From contig NC_017668.1 in assembly GCF_000284515.1 (NCBI RefSeq), positions 3,224,001-3,288,000 on the forward strand: a stretch of 64,000 bases of DNA. The letters run 5' to 3'. The position numbers were made by a program, and so were the translations under genes. The first letter of the stretch is position 1, and the number at the start of each line of letters is the position of its first letter. The notes under the pieces were generated by a model. The model was not told where the DNA came from. It saw only the letters and a list, made by a program, of their open reading frames with translations, and searched no databases. Source of the stretch: Halobacillus halophilus DSM 2266 (lineage in GTDB: Bacteria > Bacillota > Bacilli > Bacillales > Halobacillaceae). Of the stretch, positions 16,243 to 24,429 are shown piece by piece.

Positions 16243-16493
16243 TCAGGTGAACAACCTCTTTTTATAGCGATACAGGCAATCCACCTTCAACTCGTCTGTA
16301 AACGTCACATAGCGGTGCAGAGATCCTCTTTCTCTCCCATGTTAACGATATACATATCGGCAATATCCGCTTCGCTATTGTATCTATGTTGGGATGAGTG
16401 CGTCTTGATGTTCCCCCTAAGTCCGGCTTTTTCCTGACTGCCTAAGCCCCCGCGTACTTCAATAAACGTCCGTACGAAAACCAGCGTACCCAT
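16243..16493 (-). pseudogene. Probable frameshifted small membrane protein gene
   Basis: From 16493 the frame starts with a hydrophobic segment (MGTLVFVRTFIEVRGG, preceded in frame by EKQYLIL) and reads to DMYIVNMGE. In the GAGAGAAAGAGG repeat near 16325 a one-base shift then gives RGSLHRYVTFTDEL and KVDCLYRYKKRLFT before a stop at 16243. Both halves look protein-like and join smoothly. No good ribosome binding site or family is visible, so the call is tentative. Confidence 0.3.
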
Positions 16494-16543
16494 CAGAATT
16501 AGATACTGTTTTTCGAATGATACCCCTCTCTATTTCATACGTT

Positions 16544-17410
16544 TCACTCATTAATATGCTGCTGGAACCACTGGTCCGTTTTATCGGTGTACTCCTCCAC
16601 ATAGCTGTTCAGAAGATGCTGTCCGTCCTCATATTCCACATATTCAAAATCGGCATTTTCTCGCGAGAGCTTGCTGCTTAATTCTCTTGCCTGTCCGACG
16701 GGCACTCTCCAATCATCTTCTCCATGCATGATCAGAAGAGGGACATCAAGCTGATCCGGCCAGTACACAGCGGAACGTTTTTCAAAAGCATCCCTATTTT
16801 CCTCTGGATCCCCAACGAGTTCGTCTAACATTCCCCGCACGACAACTCTTTCCTCATAAAAGTTAAATAGATCCGTAATCCCTCCTACGACGGCAGCCGC
16901 TTTAATATCTACTCCTTCTTTTATAGCGAGATATGTCATCATTCCTCCTCTGGATAGTCCTAGCATAACCTTATTCTCTACATCAACATTTGGGAGTTCT
17001 TCAGCTGCCTGAACGAGATTCAGGACATCATTCACATCCGCTCCTCCAAACTCTTCCTTGCCTTCCCCGCCATCATTTCCACGGTATTGGGAAGCTAGCA
17101 CTACATACCCTTTCTTCGCCCATAAAGATAAGTATGTAGAAAGGATCTTCTCATCCATCTTTCCATATTCCTGATTCCCGCCCCGGTTAAAGATTAATAG
17201 AGGAAGTTCTTTTTCTATCTCTTTGGGTCTGACCATAAACCCTGTGACTTCAAGTCCATCACTTAAATAGGTAATCCTGTAGGTTTCTGTAGCTTCAGAA
17301 TGCTTAGTGTCTGGAACCTCAATCTTTTCCTTACTTAAAATGATATCACGGCTGTCTGCTTCACACCCGACGAGCAGTAAGATAATTACGATAAAAAGCA
17401 GCTTCTTCAT
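16544..17410 (-). CDS. Lipoprotein alpha/beta hydrolase (S9-like)
   Basis: A 288-residue exported lipid-anchored hydrolase. Signal peptide with lipobox LVGC (Cys 16). The hydrolase core has LPLLIFNRGGNQEYG (oxyanion region), MLGLSRGGMMTYLA (nucleophile Ser in G-x-S-x-G), LLIMHGEDDWRVPVGQA (catalytic Asp) and EDGQHLLNSY (catalytic His). It resembles prolyl-oligopeptidase-family peptidases and acyl esterases. A GGGGGAG-type site precedes the ATG. Probably acts on peptides or esters outside the membrane. Confidence 0.88.
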   Translation of the reverse strand: MKKLLFIVIILLLVGCEADSRDIILSKEKIEVPDTKHSEATETYRITYLSDGLEVTGFMVRPKEIEKELPLLIFNRGGNQEYGKMDEKILSTYLSLWAKKGYVVLASQYRGNDGGEGKEEFGGADVNDVLNLVQAAEELPNVDVENKVMLGLSRGGMMTYLAIKEGVDIKAAAVVGGITDLFNFYEERVVVRGMLDELVGDPEENRDAFEKRSAVYWPDQLDVPLLIMHGEDDWRVPVGQARELSSKLSRENADFEYVEYEDGQHLLNSYVEEYTDKTDQWFQQHINE

Positions 17411-17515
17411 TTTACTCCCCCTCTTTTAAATGAATCCTTCTAAAATAGATACGAAACCATGCAAAAAAACGTTTCAACTAATAAGGACTTTCAGGAATAA
17501 GGCCCATTGCATCAG

Positions 17516-17553
17516 AAAAGGCGATTATGAAATTAAATAATCGCCTTCTTAGT
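17516..17553 (-). terminator. Terminator of the downstream lipoprotein gene
   Basis: Stem AAGGCGATTAT / ATAATCGCCTT with a short loop, located about 90 bases past the stop of the gene at 17637 on the minus strand and followed by TTTTC. Confidence 0.7.
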
Positions 17554-17636
17554 TGAAAGTAAACTTCCCGATTTTCGGAAATCTTTTTTATAGTTATGTC
17601 TTACCTAACCCTCAGCATAAAACCACCGAACTTATA

Positions 17637-18266
17637 TTAACGAATAAGCTCATAAGTATCGGGGGATAGGTTTTCCAAATTATGATCTTTCACTTTAGAA
17701 AAGTGAATCCAATACTTTACTTCTATGGAATAATCCTCAGTCAGGTCTTTCGTCAGCTGAATCATTTTGGCGTTTTCCCCCATCACTTTTACACCTTTCA
17801 CCTCTGGATCATCTGTTTCCACTAACGTTAAGACAGGAGAGTCTGGATCATCATTAATCATATATGGAGCACTACCCATGAACTCTCCACCCGTTTCCCA
17901 TTCAACTGAATCAAGTGTGTATTTGAGAACGGCAAAGTTTAACCCTTGCGCTGCCGTGTGCGTAAACACATAAATATAGTCGCCTTTGATTTCATAATCC
18001 ACGATTTTATCTGCTTGCATGAAATCATTTTCTTCCATAACATCAGCAATTTGTTGTTCCAATGGTGCATCATTTGAATTCGCAGCCATATCATCAGCAT
18101 TTTCTTCCGTTTCCACATTTTTATCCGTATCATTATGATCATTTGAGGCAGCCACGGGATTTTCTTCACTTAATTTACTATCCATCGTATTCGACACACG
18201 ATCTTCATCATTGGAACACCCTAGAACAAATAGAAATGCAATAGCTAGTAACCCAAACTTTTTCAA
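17637..18266 (-). CDS. Putative lipoprotein, unknown function
   Basis: A 209-residue lipoprotein: MKKFGLLAIAFLFVLGC with lipobox VLGC (Cys 17), then an Asp/Asn/Glu-rich linker to about residue 75, and a C-terminal beta-rich domain (YEIKGDYIYVFTHTAAQGLNF, VKYWIHFSKVKDHNL). The acidic linker is usual for secreted proteins of halophiles. No catalytic motif seen. It is monocistronic and has a terminator of its own. Confidence 0.75.
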   Translation of the reverse strand: MKKFGLLAIAFLFVLGCSNDEDRVSNTMDSKLSEENPVAASNDHNDTDKNVETEENADDMAANSNDAPLEQQIADVMEENDFMQADKIVDYEIKGDYIYVFTHTAAQGLNFAVLKYTLDSVEWETGGEFMGSAPYMINDDPDSPVLTLVETDDPEVKGVKVMGENAKMIQLTKDLTEDYSIEVKYWIHFSKVKDHNLENLSPDTYELIR

Positions 18267-18343
18267 AACAGGAACCCCCTATTATTTTTTATATCATTCT
18301 AATACGAAAAAACAGGAAAAAAGTTCCATCTTTTTAACACTTA

Positions 18344-18390
18344 TTTCAAATAGATGTTCAACGAACTATGATGGGAACATCTATTTGAAA
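18344..18390. repeat. 16-bp-arm perfect inverted repeat
   Basis: TTTCAAATAGATGTTC (18344-18359) and its exact complement (18375-18390) around a 15-base loop, in the divergent intergenic region between the lipoprotein gene and the DUF3243-like gene. No T run follows. It could be a regulator binding site or an RNA hairpin. Confidence 0.6.
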
Positions 18391-18577
18391 ACAGGCTGCC
18401 TGAAAACTGTTGAAGAATCTTTATTTTCTAAAGCTAATATTTCCCCCTGTTCAGCCCGTAGAAAAAATAGATTTCCGTCCCTAATCAGAGGTCGAGCATA
18501 TTCAAAGCACTGTAAACGTTTAGAAAACTCCTTCGCAGGAATGGTATTTTGAAATAATAAAAAGGAGGATTTTTACA

Positions 18578-18882
18578 ATGGCTAAAAAGATCCGAAACAT
18601 GCAGAAGCACAGATGAGTGAAGATAAAAAAGATGACATTATGAAGAGCTTCGAATCGTTCAAGGATTATTTAGGAGATCAGGTTAACAAAGGTGAAAAAC
18701 TGGGCCCTGGTTCAGAAGGTCTTTCTAAAGGAGCTAAACGTGTCGCGGATTACCTTGCTAAGCATGAAGAACCCCGCAACCGCGAGGATAAAGTCCTCAA
18801 TGAACTATAGGGCGTAGCCAATAAAGAAGAGCGGGAACACATGGCTCACGTACTTGTTAAGCTTGCTGATCAAACCAACTAA
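18578..18882 (+). pseudogene. DUF3243-like gene with a frameshift and an amber codon
   Basis: AAGGAGG precedes an ATG at 18578, but the frame from it stops after 12 codons; one more A in the A5 run at 18584-18588 would join it to the long frame (DPKHAEAQMSEDKKDD). That frame has SFKDYLGDQVNKGEKLG, RVADYLAKHEEPRNREDK and VLNEL, then TAG at 18808 where the family has Trp, and continues in frame as GVANKEEREHMAHVLVKLA to a TAA at 18880. The short first frame overlaps the internal ATG at 18613 by ATGA, so reinitiation could still give a 65-residue product. Confidence 0.7.
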
Positions 18883-18892
18883 TAGAATAAGA

Positions 18893-18930
18893 AAAGGCCG
18901 GCTTCCTTAATACAGGACGCCGGCTTTTTC
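18893..18930 (+). terminator. Terminator after the DUF3243-like gene
   Basis: Stem GCCGGC / GCCGGC (18897-18902, 18919-18924), extended by AAAA/TTTT pairing, then TTTTT. Confidence 0.85.
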
Positions 18931-19095
18931 GTGGGTAAAAAGAAGGGCACATTCCCGCTACAAAACTTATTCTTCCTCCTTTATTTTATTGGTCATAAAA
19001 AAAATTGTAGTATAACGTTTAGATAGTCGTTTCTTATGGAATACACATGAGACATCGATTATAATTTAACAACATTTGTAAATAGGAGGGTGTAC

Positions 19096-19965
19096 ATGAG
19101 ATACGGTGGAATGATTTTAGTTATGATAGCCGCAATCCTTTGGGGTATAACCGGGGGAATCGCTGATATATTAATGAATAAAGGCTGGAGCCCTTCCGTT
19201 ATTTCGTTTTATCGTGGAGCCGTAGGGCTTGTATGTGTTTTGGTCTGGTTTCTTCTTCGTGCAAAACAGAATTTCCCAACTTCTTCTAGGGTGTATTTAT
19301 GGTCGCTTGTTGCGGGCCTTGGTGTAGCAGGTAATTTCACTTTATATTTCCTTAGTATTGAAGCGTCCAGTATCGCGATTGCAGCTACATTAATGTACAC
19401 CGCACCAGTATTTGTACTTTTAGTTTCGTTTCTTCTAAAAATAGAACGTTCGAGCTGGTTAAAATGGGGATGCATTACTGGCGTACTTGTCGGGATTATC
19501 TTGCTTACAGGCGCCTATAACACTGGGTCTACTTCTGTTACCCTGCTAGGTGCTGGTGCAGGACTTGGCGCCGGTATATCGTACGCCGTGTTTATTTTCG
19601 GTTTTAAAAATGCTTCTAACTTCGGCAAGCCGCAGACTGTACTAACCATCGCATTCTTAGCTTTTAGTGCCCTGCTCTTACTATTCATAGACCGTCAAGA
19701 AGCCCTTTCCGTCCTCACTTCCGGAGATATAGGATGGTTTATCCTGCTCGGTCTCGTCGGGGCAGGCGTATCCTTTGTTCTTTATGTGGTCGGCGTCAGG
19801 TGGACAGCTCCTTCGACGGCTTCGATGATCGCGATGATCGAGCCGGTGACAGCTTCCTTGTTCGGTGTAATGGTTCTTGGGGACAGCCTGACGTTTGTTC
19901 AGCTGATTGGAATGGTTCTTATTCTGGCTACCATTACATTCTTAAGTGTGAATAAGACTGACTAA
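19096..19965 (+). CDS. DMT-superfamily (EamA) transporter
   Basis: A 289-residue inner-membrane protein with ten hydrophobic helices arranged as two EamA repeats. The first begins ILVMIAAILWGITGGIADIL and the second half has the matching signature WTAPSTASMIAMIEPVTASLFG, which contains the conserved E-P near the last helices. The ATG at 19096 has AGGAGGG eight bases upstream. These proteins export amino acids, nucleosides or other small metabolites. The gene stands alone between terminators. Confidence 0.9.
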   Translation: MRYGGMILVMIAAILWGITGGIADILMNKGWSPSVISFYRGAVGLVCVLVWFLLRAKQNFPTSSRVYLWSLVAGLGVAGNFTLYFLSIEASSIAIAATLMYTAPVFVLLVSFLLKIERSSWLKWGCITGVLVGIILLTGAYNTGSTSVTLLGAGAGLGAGISYAVFIFGFKNASNFGKPQTVLTIAFLAFSALLLLFIDRQEALSVLTSGDIGWFILLGLVGAGVSFVLYVVGVRWTAPSTASMIAMIEPVTASLFGVMVLGDSLTFVQLIGMVLILATITFLSVNKTD

Positions 19966-19982
19966 AGACTTTCAGCCATATA

Positions 19983-20022
19983 AAAGTACAGGCCCGGCAT
20001 AATGCTGGACCTGTACTGAAAA
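19983..20022. terminator. Bidirectional terminator
   Basis: Stem AGTACAGG...CCTGTACT with an inner GCAT/ATGC pairing, between two convergent genes; A and T flanks suit both directions. Confidence 0.75.
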
Positions 20023-20041
20023 ATGATAATACAGAGAATAA

Positions 20042-20572
20042 TTAAAAAGAATGGACTCTATTACTTTGTGGTTTACTTAACACCTTGTAAACCTCAGCTG
20101 CATTATAACGGTTTACTTCCGGGGTCTTCTCATAGTTATGCGACAGGGTGAAGGTTTCTTCTTTATTATTCCAGGTTACGACAACCTCAAATTCATCATC
20201 TTTTACAGCATATTCTTTTGAAGTATTGCTATTTTGTCTCCAGGTATTGTATTCCTGAAGCCGGATGCTGCTCCCACTTTCAGGAGATACACCTTCAATG
20301 GAAACTTGAACGGAGGTAGAGGTTCCTCGTGTCTGCTTATTGTCTTTTTCTCCAGCGTTTCCTTTATAAGTCAGGTCAGATACTTCAGTTATTTTAAACA
20401 TGTGATCGCCTTTATTCTGTACCTGTTTTACCACCAATGTAGCACCCCAATTCTCACTCTCTCCGTAAAACACCATTGGGGAATTTACCTCTTCTTCTTC
20501 ATTATGGGAACATGCCGTTAACACAACTAGTGAAAAAGAAGTCATGAGTATCAATAAAAACTTACCTTTCAT
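20042..20572 (-). CDS. Putative lipoprotein, unknown function
   Basis: A 176-residue lipoprotein. Signal peptide MKGKFLLILMTSFSLVVLTAC with lipobox LTAC (Cys 21), acidic linker, then a beta-rich domain (ENWGATLVVKQVQNKGD, SVQVSIEGVSPESGSSIRLQ, EFEVVVTWNNKEETFTL) that looks immunoglobulin-like. The ATG at 20572 has AGGAGGGG upstream; a frame open to 20599 lacks a site. No enzyme motif. It shares a bidirectional terminator with the EamA gene. Confidence 0.75.
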   Translation of the reverse strand: MKGKFLLILMTSFSLVVLTACSHNEEEEVNSPMVFYGESENWGATLVVKQVQNKGDHMFKITEVSDLTYKGNAGEKDNKQTRGTSTSVQVSIEGVSPESGSSIRLQEYNTWRQNSNTSKEYAVKDDEFEVVVTWNNKEETFTLSHNYEKTPEVNRYNAAEVYKVLSKPQSNRVHSF

Positions 20573-20615
20573 AGTTCCCCTCCTACATTTATTTTCCATA
20601 AAAGCTTTTAAATTG

Positions 20616-20672
20616 TGTGAGGCTCCTTCACGTGAAAAGACGGATAAACCTTTTCACATGGAGGAGCCTTTC
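20616..20672 (-). terminator. Long hairpin, probable terminator
   Basis: Nineteen-base nearly perfect arms GGCTCCTTCACGTGAAAAG (20621-20639) and its complement (20650-20668). It lies upstream of the lipoprotein gene and downstream of the small frame at 20725, whose terminator it would be. Confidence 0.55.
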
Positions 20673-20724
20673 TAAAATCTTCTTTGCTATACTTTGTTAT
20701 TTTTCATTGAAATAAAGAGATGTC

Positions 20725-20892
20725 TCACCTGGTTTCATTCCGATAAGATCCTTCCATGACGGATAAAGCCGTTAATACAAAATCAACATTCTCGTTTTCA
20801 TATTCCATTTCTCCCGTATCTTTTAGTAAGACTTCCGTTCCGGGAGCAAAAAGATCACAGACAAAAAGGCTTCCCGCCGTTTTGTTTGACAA
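20725..20892 (-). CDS. Small frame or gene remnant (55 aa)
   Basis: The frame reads SNKTAGSLFVCDLFAPGTEV, then KDTGEMEYENENVDFVLTAL, ending YRNETR. It looks like the C-terminal part of a larger protein and is followed by a strong hairpin. The only start is TTG at 20892 with a weak AAGG, and a TAA lies just upstream. It is either a small gene or the tail of a degraded one. Not recognised. Confidence 0.35.
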   Translation of the reverse strand: MSNKTAGSLFVCDLFAPGTEVLLKDTGEMEYENENVDFVLTALSVMEGSYRNETR

Positions 20893-20987
20893 GAAGCCTT
20901 AAGATACCAGTTTATTGTTGGTGGCAGTATGACAAACATTCGAAAGGCTTGTCAAATGCTGATTAATAAAATACCATTTTTCGCTAC

Positions 20988-21042
20988 TATCCCCACCTCA
21001 GGTCATCCATAATATGGATGACCTGAGGTGGGATATTTTGGG
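20988..21042. repeat. Palindromic repeat, copy 2
   Basis: Arms of 19 bases around a three-base loop, with core CCACCTCAGGTCATCCA, the same as the palindrome at 15879-15939; the right flank ATATTTTGGG is shared too, while the left flank has diverged. Confidence 0.8.
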
Positions 21043-21184
21043 GAGGATGAGGTTCTTAAAGACTAAAATAACCTCATTTTTCTTTAATACTTTAAAGCGT
21101 GTTTACACCAGGGCGGTGTTGTATTACAATTTGTATTGAACAAACTTTCTCACGTTTCTAACCAATTTTGTGAGAACATGTAGT

Positions 21185-21236
21185 AAAAAGACCAAGCCGC
21201 TCAAGGACTCCACCTGTAACAGGGGAGTCCTTGATC
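21185..21236 (-). terminator. Hairpin, possible terminator
   Basis: TCAAGGACTCC / GGAGTCCTTGA (arms near 21200-21210 and 21224-21234) followed on the minus strand, after 11 bases, by TTTTT. It would end the broken gene at 21257. Confidence 0.45.
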
Positions 21237-21256
21237 CTTGTATGGAACATTACCAC

Positions 21257-21455
21257 TTACCTCCGTATCGGTATCTTACTGGATATGGCTAAGGATTCAT
21301 CAGAATTCCCCTCACCGCTCAAATATGTACAGATCTTAGTCAGTTGATGAAAGATACCTAATAATACACCTAAAATAGCTCCTAGCAATAAGGTGTTTCC
21401 AAATCCTTCAGGCACAATTCCGAGAAAAAAACGCAGCGCCTATGCTAATGAGCAT
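21257..21455 (-). pseudogene. Small membrane protein gene with a one-base frameshift
   Basis: From an ATG at 21455 the frame reads MLISIGAAFF and then leaves register in a T7 run (A7 at 21425-21431 on the plus strand). Removing one T continues LGIVPEGFGNTLLLGAIL, then GVLLGIFHQL and SGEGNSDES to a TAA at 21257, a coherent 65-residue protein with two helices. A strong GGAGGAGGGG lies further upstream in front of GTG-GTT-GTG-ATA-TAG, so a second lesion (TAG) may separate the real start. Function unknown. Confidence 0.5.
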
Positions 21456-21570
21456 CTATATCACAACCACCAGACACCCCTCCTCCTTATGAATACAAAA
21501 TCAATTAACTAACCCGGACTTCAAATTATAGCTTCAATCGTAAATCGCAGAGTGAAAATTCTTTAACCTT

Positions 21571-21771
21571 TCAAAACTTTTCCTTTCTGGCTTTTCGAAT
21601 ATCAAAGAAGCCCATCATCCCACAGATAACTGTACCTAAAAGCAAAACAAACGTAAGAATCCAATTGTCGTCCCAGCTGGAGATCCCGCTGAATAGACAG
21701 GCTACCGCTACAGCTATGGCTCCATATTTCGCTCGCCATTTATCTAACAGTGAAGCATTCCCGCTTCCCAT
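21571..21771 (-). CDS. Small membrane protein (66 aa)
   Basis: Starts MGSGNASLLDKWRAKYG, then two helices (about residues 16-32 and 36-56, IAVAVACLFSGISS and WILTFVLLLGTVICGMMGF) and a basic tail RKARKEK. AAGGAG lies ten bases before the ATG at 21771; a GTG two codons earlier sits four bases from it. No family recognised. Confidence 0.6.
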   Translation of the reverse strand: MGSGNASLLDKWRAKYGAIAVAVACLFSGISSWDDNWILTFVLLLGTVICGMMGFFDIRKARKEKF

Positions 21772-21814
21772 ATGCACTCGTCTCCTTCTATCCAAAAACC
21801 CAGGCCGTCATCAT

Positions 21815-22363
21815 TCAGCCCCTATTCATCAAACTCTTATTCATAGCTTTCGCATACTCTATAGATTTCTCATCCTTTAAGATATCTAAAGGTTTCACAC
21901 CATTTCCTAAGATATAGTCAACGAAAGTAAAATTCATAAATTCACAAATATATTTAAATTGCTGAACGAGAGGCAGCCCCTTGATTCTCGGTTCATCTCC
22001 TCCAACGGCTATTAAATACACAGGTTTATTCGTCATGGACGCTTTAAAATTTGGGAATTTGTTGTCTCTTGCGGTCTGGGACCACCGGTCAACAAAGGTT
22101 TTCATCACACTGGACATCCCGTACCAGTAAATAGGTGTAGCAAAAATCAGTACATCAGCATCCATTACCTTCGAAACTATTTGATCATAATCATCTTCTA
22201 CTTGATCAAACCCTTTTTCATCATGTCTTTGATCCACAATATGATTCATCTGGTAATCTTTTAAATATATTTTGTCGGCCGATAAATCTCCTATAACGGT
22301 TTCTGTTAATAATTCTGTATTTCCTCCATCACGCGTTCCTCCATAAAGTACGACAATATTCAA
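21815..22363 (-). CDS. Flavodoxin-like NAD(P)H-dependent FMN reductase
   Basis: A 182-residue flavodoxin-fold protein. The phosphate loop is VLYGGTRDGGNTELL, the second FMN motif is IFATPIYWYGMSSVMKTFVDRW, and PVYLIAVGGDE follows. The start is TTG at 22363, six bases after GAGGT; an ATG at 22381 has no binding site. Proteins of this type reduce quinones, azo dyes or FMN, using NAD(P)H. It is an isolated gene near two VOC proteins. Cytoplasmic. Confidence 0.85.
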   Translation of the reverse strand: MNIVVLYGGTRDGGNTELLTETVIGDLSADKIYLKDYQMNHIVDQRHDEKGFDQVEDDYDQIVSKVMDADVLIFATPIYWYGMSSVMKTFVDRWSQTARDNKFPNFKASMTNKPVYLIAVGGDEPRIKGLPLVQQFKYICEFMNFTFVDYILGNGVKPLDILKDEKSIEYAKAMNKSLMNRG

Positions 22364-22463
22364 TCCAGTCACCTCATCCAAAATTTAATTTAGTATAGTT
22401 ATCGGTACAAATCCTGCACGATATAGTTTGATAATCTCATAAGAGAAGCAGGACTCATAACGT

Positions 22464-22833
22464 TTAACACTGACAAACCATCAGCATATTCCCATCCGGA
22501 TCTTTGAAAACAAAAAAGTGATCATGCATGACCTCCGATACGAACTCAACATTTTGTTCTTTCAATAATCGGTAAGAGGCATGAATATCATTCGAGCTGA
22601 ATTGAATAGCCGGCACATTCAAGGTAGGCAACTCACCCTTTTCTCCTCGCCACATCGGCATCTCATCAAAAACCAGATCTGTTCCATTCATGTCCGCTAC
22701 GAATAAATGACCGAATTGAATCTCTCCTCCTTCAATTCCTAACACCCCCTTGTACAACTCTTTCGCCTTTTTCAATATCTTCGATCGGAATAAATACAGT
22801 ATTCGCATGATGGTTAATGGGGCGAATGGACAT
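22464..22833 (-). pseudogene. VOC family gene with a one-base frameshift
   Basis: A GGAGGGG site precedes an ATG at 22833 with the normal VOC N-terminus (MSIRPINHHANTVFIPIEDIEK). In the A5 run near 22775 one base too many shifts the frame. The continuation AKELYKGVLGIEGGEIQFG and HDHFFVFKDPDGNMLMV is the rest of the domain, open from 22808 in the other frame. The whole would be a 122-residue glyoxalase-fold protein. As sequenced the long part lacks a start site and first strand. Followed downstream of a second VOC gene on the same strand. Confidence 0.7.
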
Positions 22834-22877
22834 ACGTTCCCCTCCTATTTTCATTAATAAAACCATGTAAGAAAAAA

Positions 22878-23225
22878 TCACCCTGTCGAACACGCGAGCA
22901 GTTTATTGCCTTCTGGATCATAAAAATGACACCCATAGATTTGACCTCCAAAGTTCTCAATCTCTTCAACTTTTACATTCTTTTCTATTAACTCCTTTTG
23001 CGTTAACTCGACATCATCCGTCTCAAAAAGGAAAGGCGAATAAGGTAGAGGAGTGATCTTTTTCACTTGAGCCTGCAACAGAATGAACGAAGGGCCATTC
23101 ATTTTAAATTGCACGTATCCTTCCCCTTCAGCTTCGACCTCGAAATCCAGTACATCCTTATACCATTCTTTCGTACTCTCAAAGTTCACCAGGTGAATAA
23201 AACAGCTGCTAACTTGATTTTTCAT
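22878..23225 (-). CDS. VOC (glyoxalase fold) family protein
   Basis: A 115-residue VOC protein: CFIHLVNFESTKEWYKDVL at the start, FILLQAQVKKITPL in the middle, and the closing GGQIYGCHFYDPEGNKLLACS. The usual metal ligands are only partly kept (HLVN and an absent terminal Glu), so it may bind a ligand rather than catalyse. GAGGAG lies 11 bases before the ATG. It lies 44 bases upstream of the second VOC gene on the same strand and the two are probably one transcript. Confidence 0.75.
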   Translation of the reverse strand: MKNQVSSCFIHLVNFESTKEWYKDVLDFEVEAEGEGYVQFKMNGPSFILLQAQVKKITPLPYSPFLFETDDVELTQKELIEKNVKVEEIENFGGQIYGCHFYDPEGNKLLACSTG

Positions 23226-23417
23226 AAAGTAAACTTCTCCTCTCTATTTATACTCATGAACGTCATCGTTGGAGAATGATTTATTTAGTACTCTTGGTTG
23301 TTTCCTTCACTGGCGTGAGAAATATGGTTCTCTTTACCAGCTCCTGTCCCCCTCTCATTTAAATTCTTGTCAATTATTTCAAAATATTCTGTCAAGAGCA
23401 ACTATCTATACCTCCCA

Positions 23418-23454
23418 TAAAAAAAGAAGCTTGCCAGATGTGGCAAACTTCCAT
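23418..23454 (-). terminator. Terminator of the CxxC-20-CxxC gene
   Basis: Stem GAAG-TTGCCA / TGGCAA-CTTC with a four-base loop, followed on the minus strand by TTTTTTT. Confidence 0.85.
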
Positions 23455-23488
23455 GTGATCACAATAATTACGCAGGTTCATAAGTTTA

Positions 23489-23779
23489 TTATCCTTCCTC
23501 AACCAACTTATAATTAGCTACAAAAGGACTTATCAGCATACCGATTACGAATATAAATAGACCTGTCACGATCGTAAAAAAAGTATTGTCAAAAGGCGTT
23601 AAAAATAATCCAAATACCAGGAACGGAACAACACTTACCAGCGTTACTTTTAACCTGGAAGGAAAATCTATTTTATGTGCACCCCCACACTTTCGGCATG
23701 CAATGAATCCATAATGCAAGTTTCTCTTTAAAATTTCACTCCATTTAAACTCTGTATCACAACCATCACAACGGGTCAT
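23489..23779 (-). CDS. CxxC-20-CxxC family membrane protein
   Basis: A 96-residue protein with an N-terminal zinc ribbon, CDGC at residues 4-7 and CRKC at 28-31, exactly 20 residues apart as in the TIGR04104 family. Two membrane helices follow (about residues 45-62 and 67-85). The family is common in Bacillales and has no assigned function; a ribbon anchored to the inner face of the membrane is the visible architecture. A terminator follows the gene. Confidence 0.8.
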   Translation of the reverse strand: MTRCDGCDTEFKWSEILKRNLHYGFIACRKCGGAHKIDFPSRLKVTLVSVVPFLVFGLFLTPFDNTFFTIVTGLFIFVIGMLISPFVANYKLVEEG

Positions 23780-24114
23780 AGGAAAACACCAACTTACTTA
23801 ATTTTGTCATGAAATGAACCAGTACGTTTACATTATCTTATCAGTCAGGACTATCGCACCATCTATCATAAATCCTTTTCATAAAAGATCCAAGTAACGA
23901 TGGAGCCATCCAATTATGTAATAACCCCTAAATATTGTGATCCTAACCACGTAAAAGCAGGAGAATATCCGTCCTTTATAGTATTAATAAATACAAGGAT
24001 TTAACAAACGCAATCCTTGTCGTCCTTCCAATTTTTCTCACAAATCCAGTTATCTAATGGACTTGAACGGGAAAATAGTAGGCAGGAACAAATTTAACCA
24101 AGGAGGCATTTAAA

Positions 24115-24330
24115 ATGGCAGAAGTATCTTCCATGCAGCAAGCCGTTGAGGTATTACGAGGTAAGGGACTTTCTAACCGGGACATCCTTAGCAACGTAGA
24201 TAACAGCCATTTCCCGTTTGAAGATGAAGAAGTTGTGATGACCTTTATTGATTTGCAGATTGAATGTTCCTCTGATAAAGATTTTAACAAACTAGTGGCT
24301 TACTTATATGATTTTGACTTAAAGGACTAA
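24115..24330 (+). CDS. Small acidic protein of unknown function (71 aa)
   Basis: Starts MAEVSSMQQAVEVLRGKGLS and is helical and acidic (HFPFEDEEVVMTFIDLQIE). AAGGAGG sits eight bases before the ATG, an ideal spacing. A 9-base inverted repeat ACAAGGATT/AATCCTTGT lies about 100 bases upstream (23993-24020). No membrane segment or family recognised. Possibly a small regulatory or spore-associated protein, but that is a guess. Confidence 0.6.
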   Translation: MAEVSSMQQAVEVLRGKGLSNRDILSNVDNSHFPFEDEEVVMTFIDLQIECSSDKDFNKLVAYLYDFDLKD

Positions 24331-24429
24331 GCTAAACCCAGGAAAAAAGGAGGCTGTCCTGTTAAGGATTGCCCCCTATCTTGAATGATCGCTTTCCTGT
24401 TTTATAGTTATCCAGTTATTCCATAACCT

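Noticed and set aside
18211-18552. 113-residue frame on the plus strand
   Set aside because: Antisense to the lipoprotein N-terminus and across an inverted repeat, no binding site.
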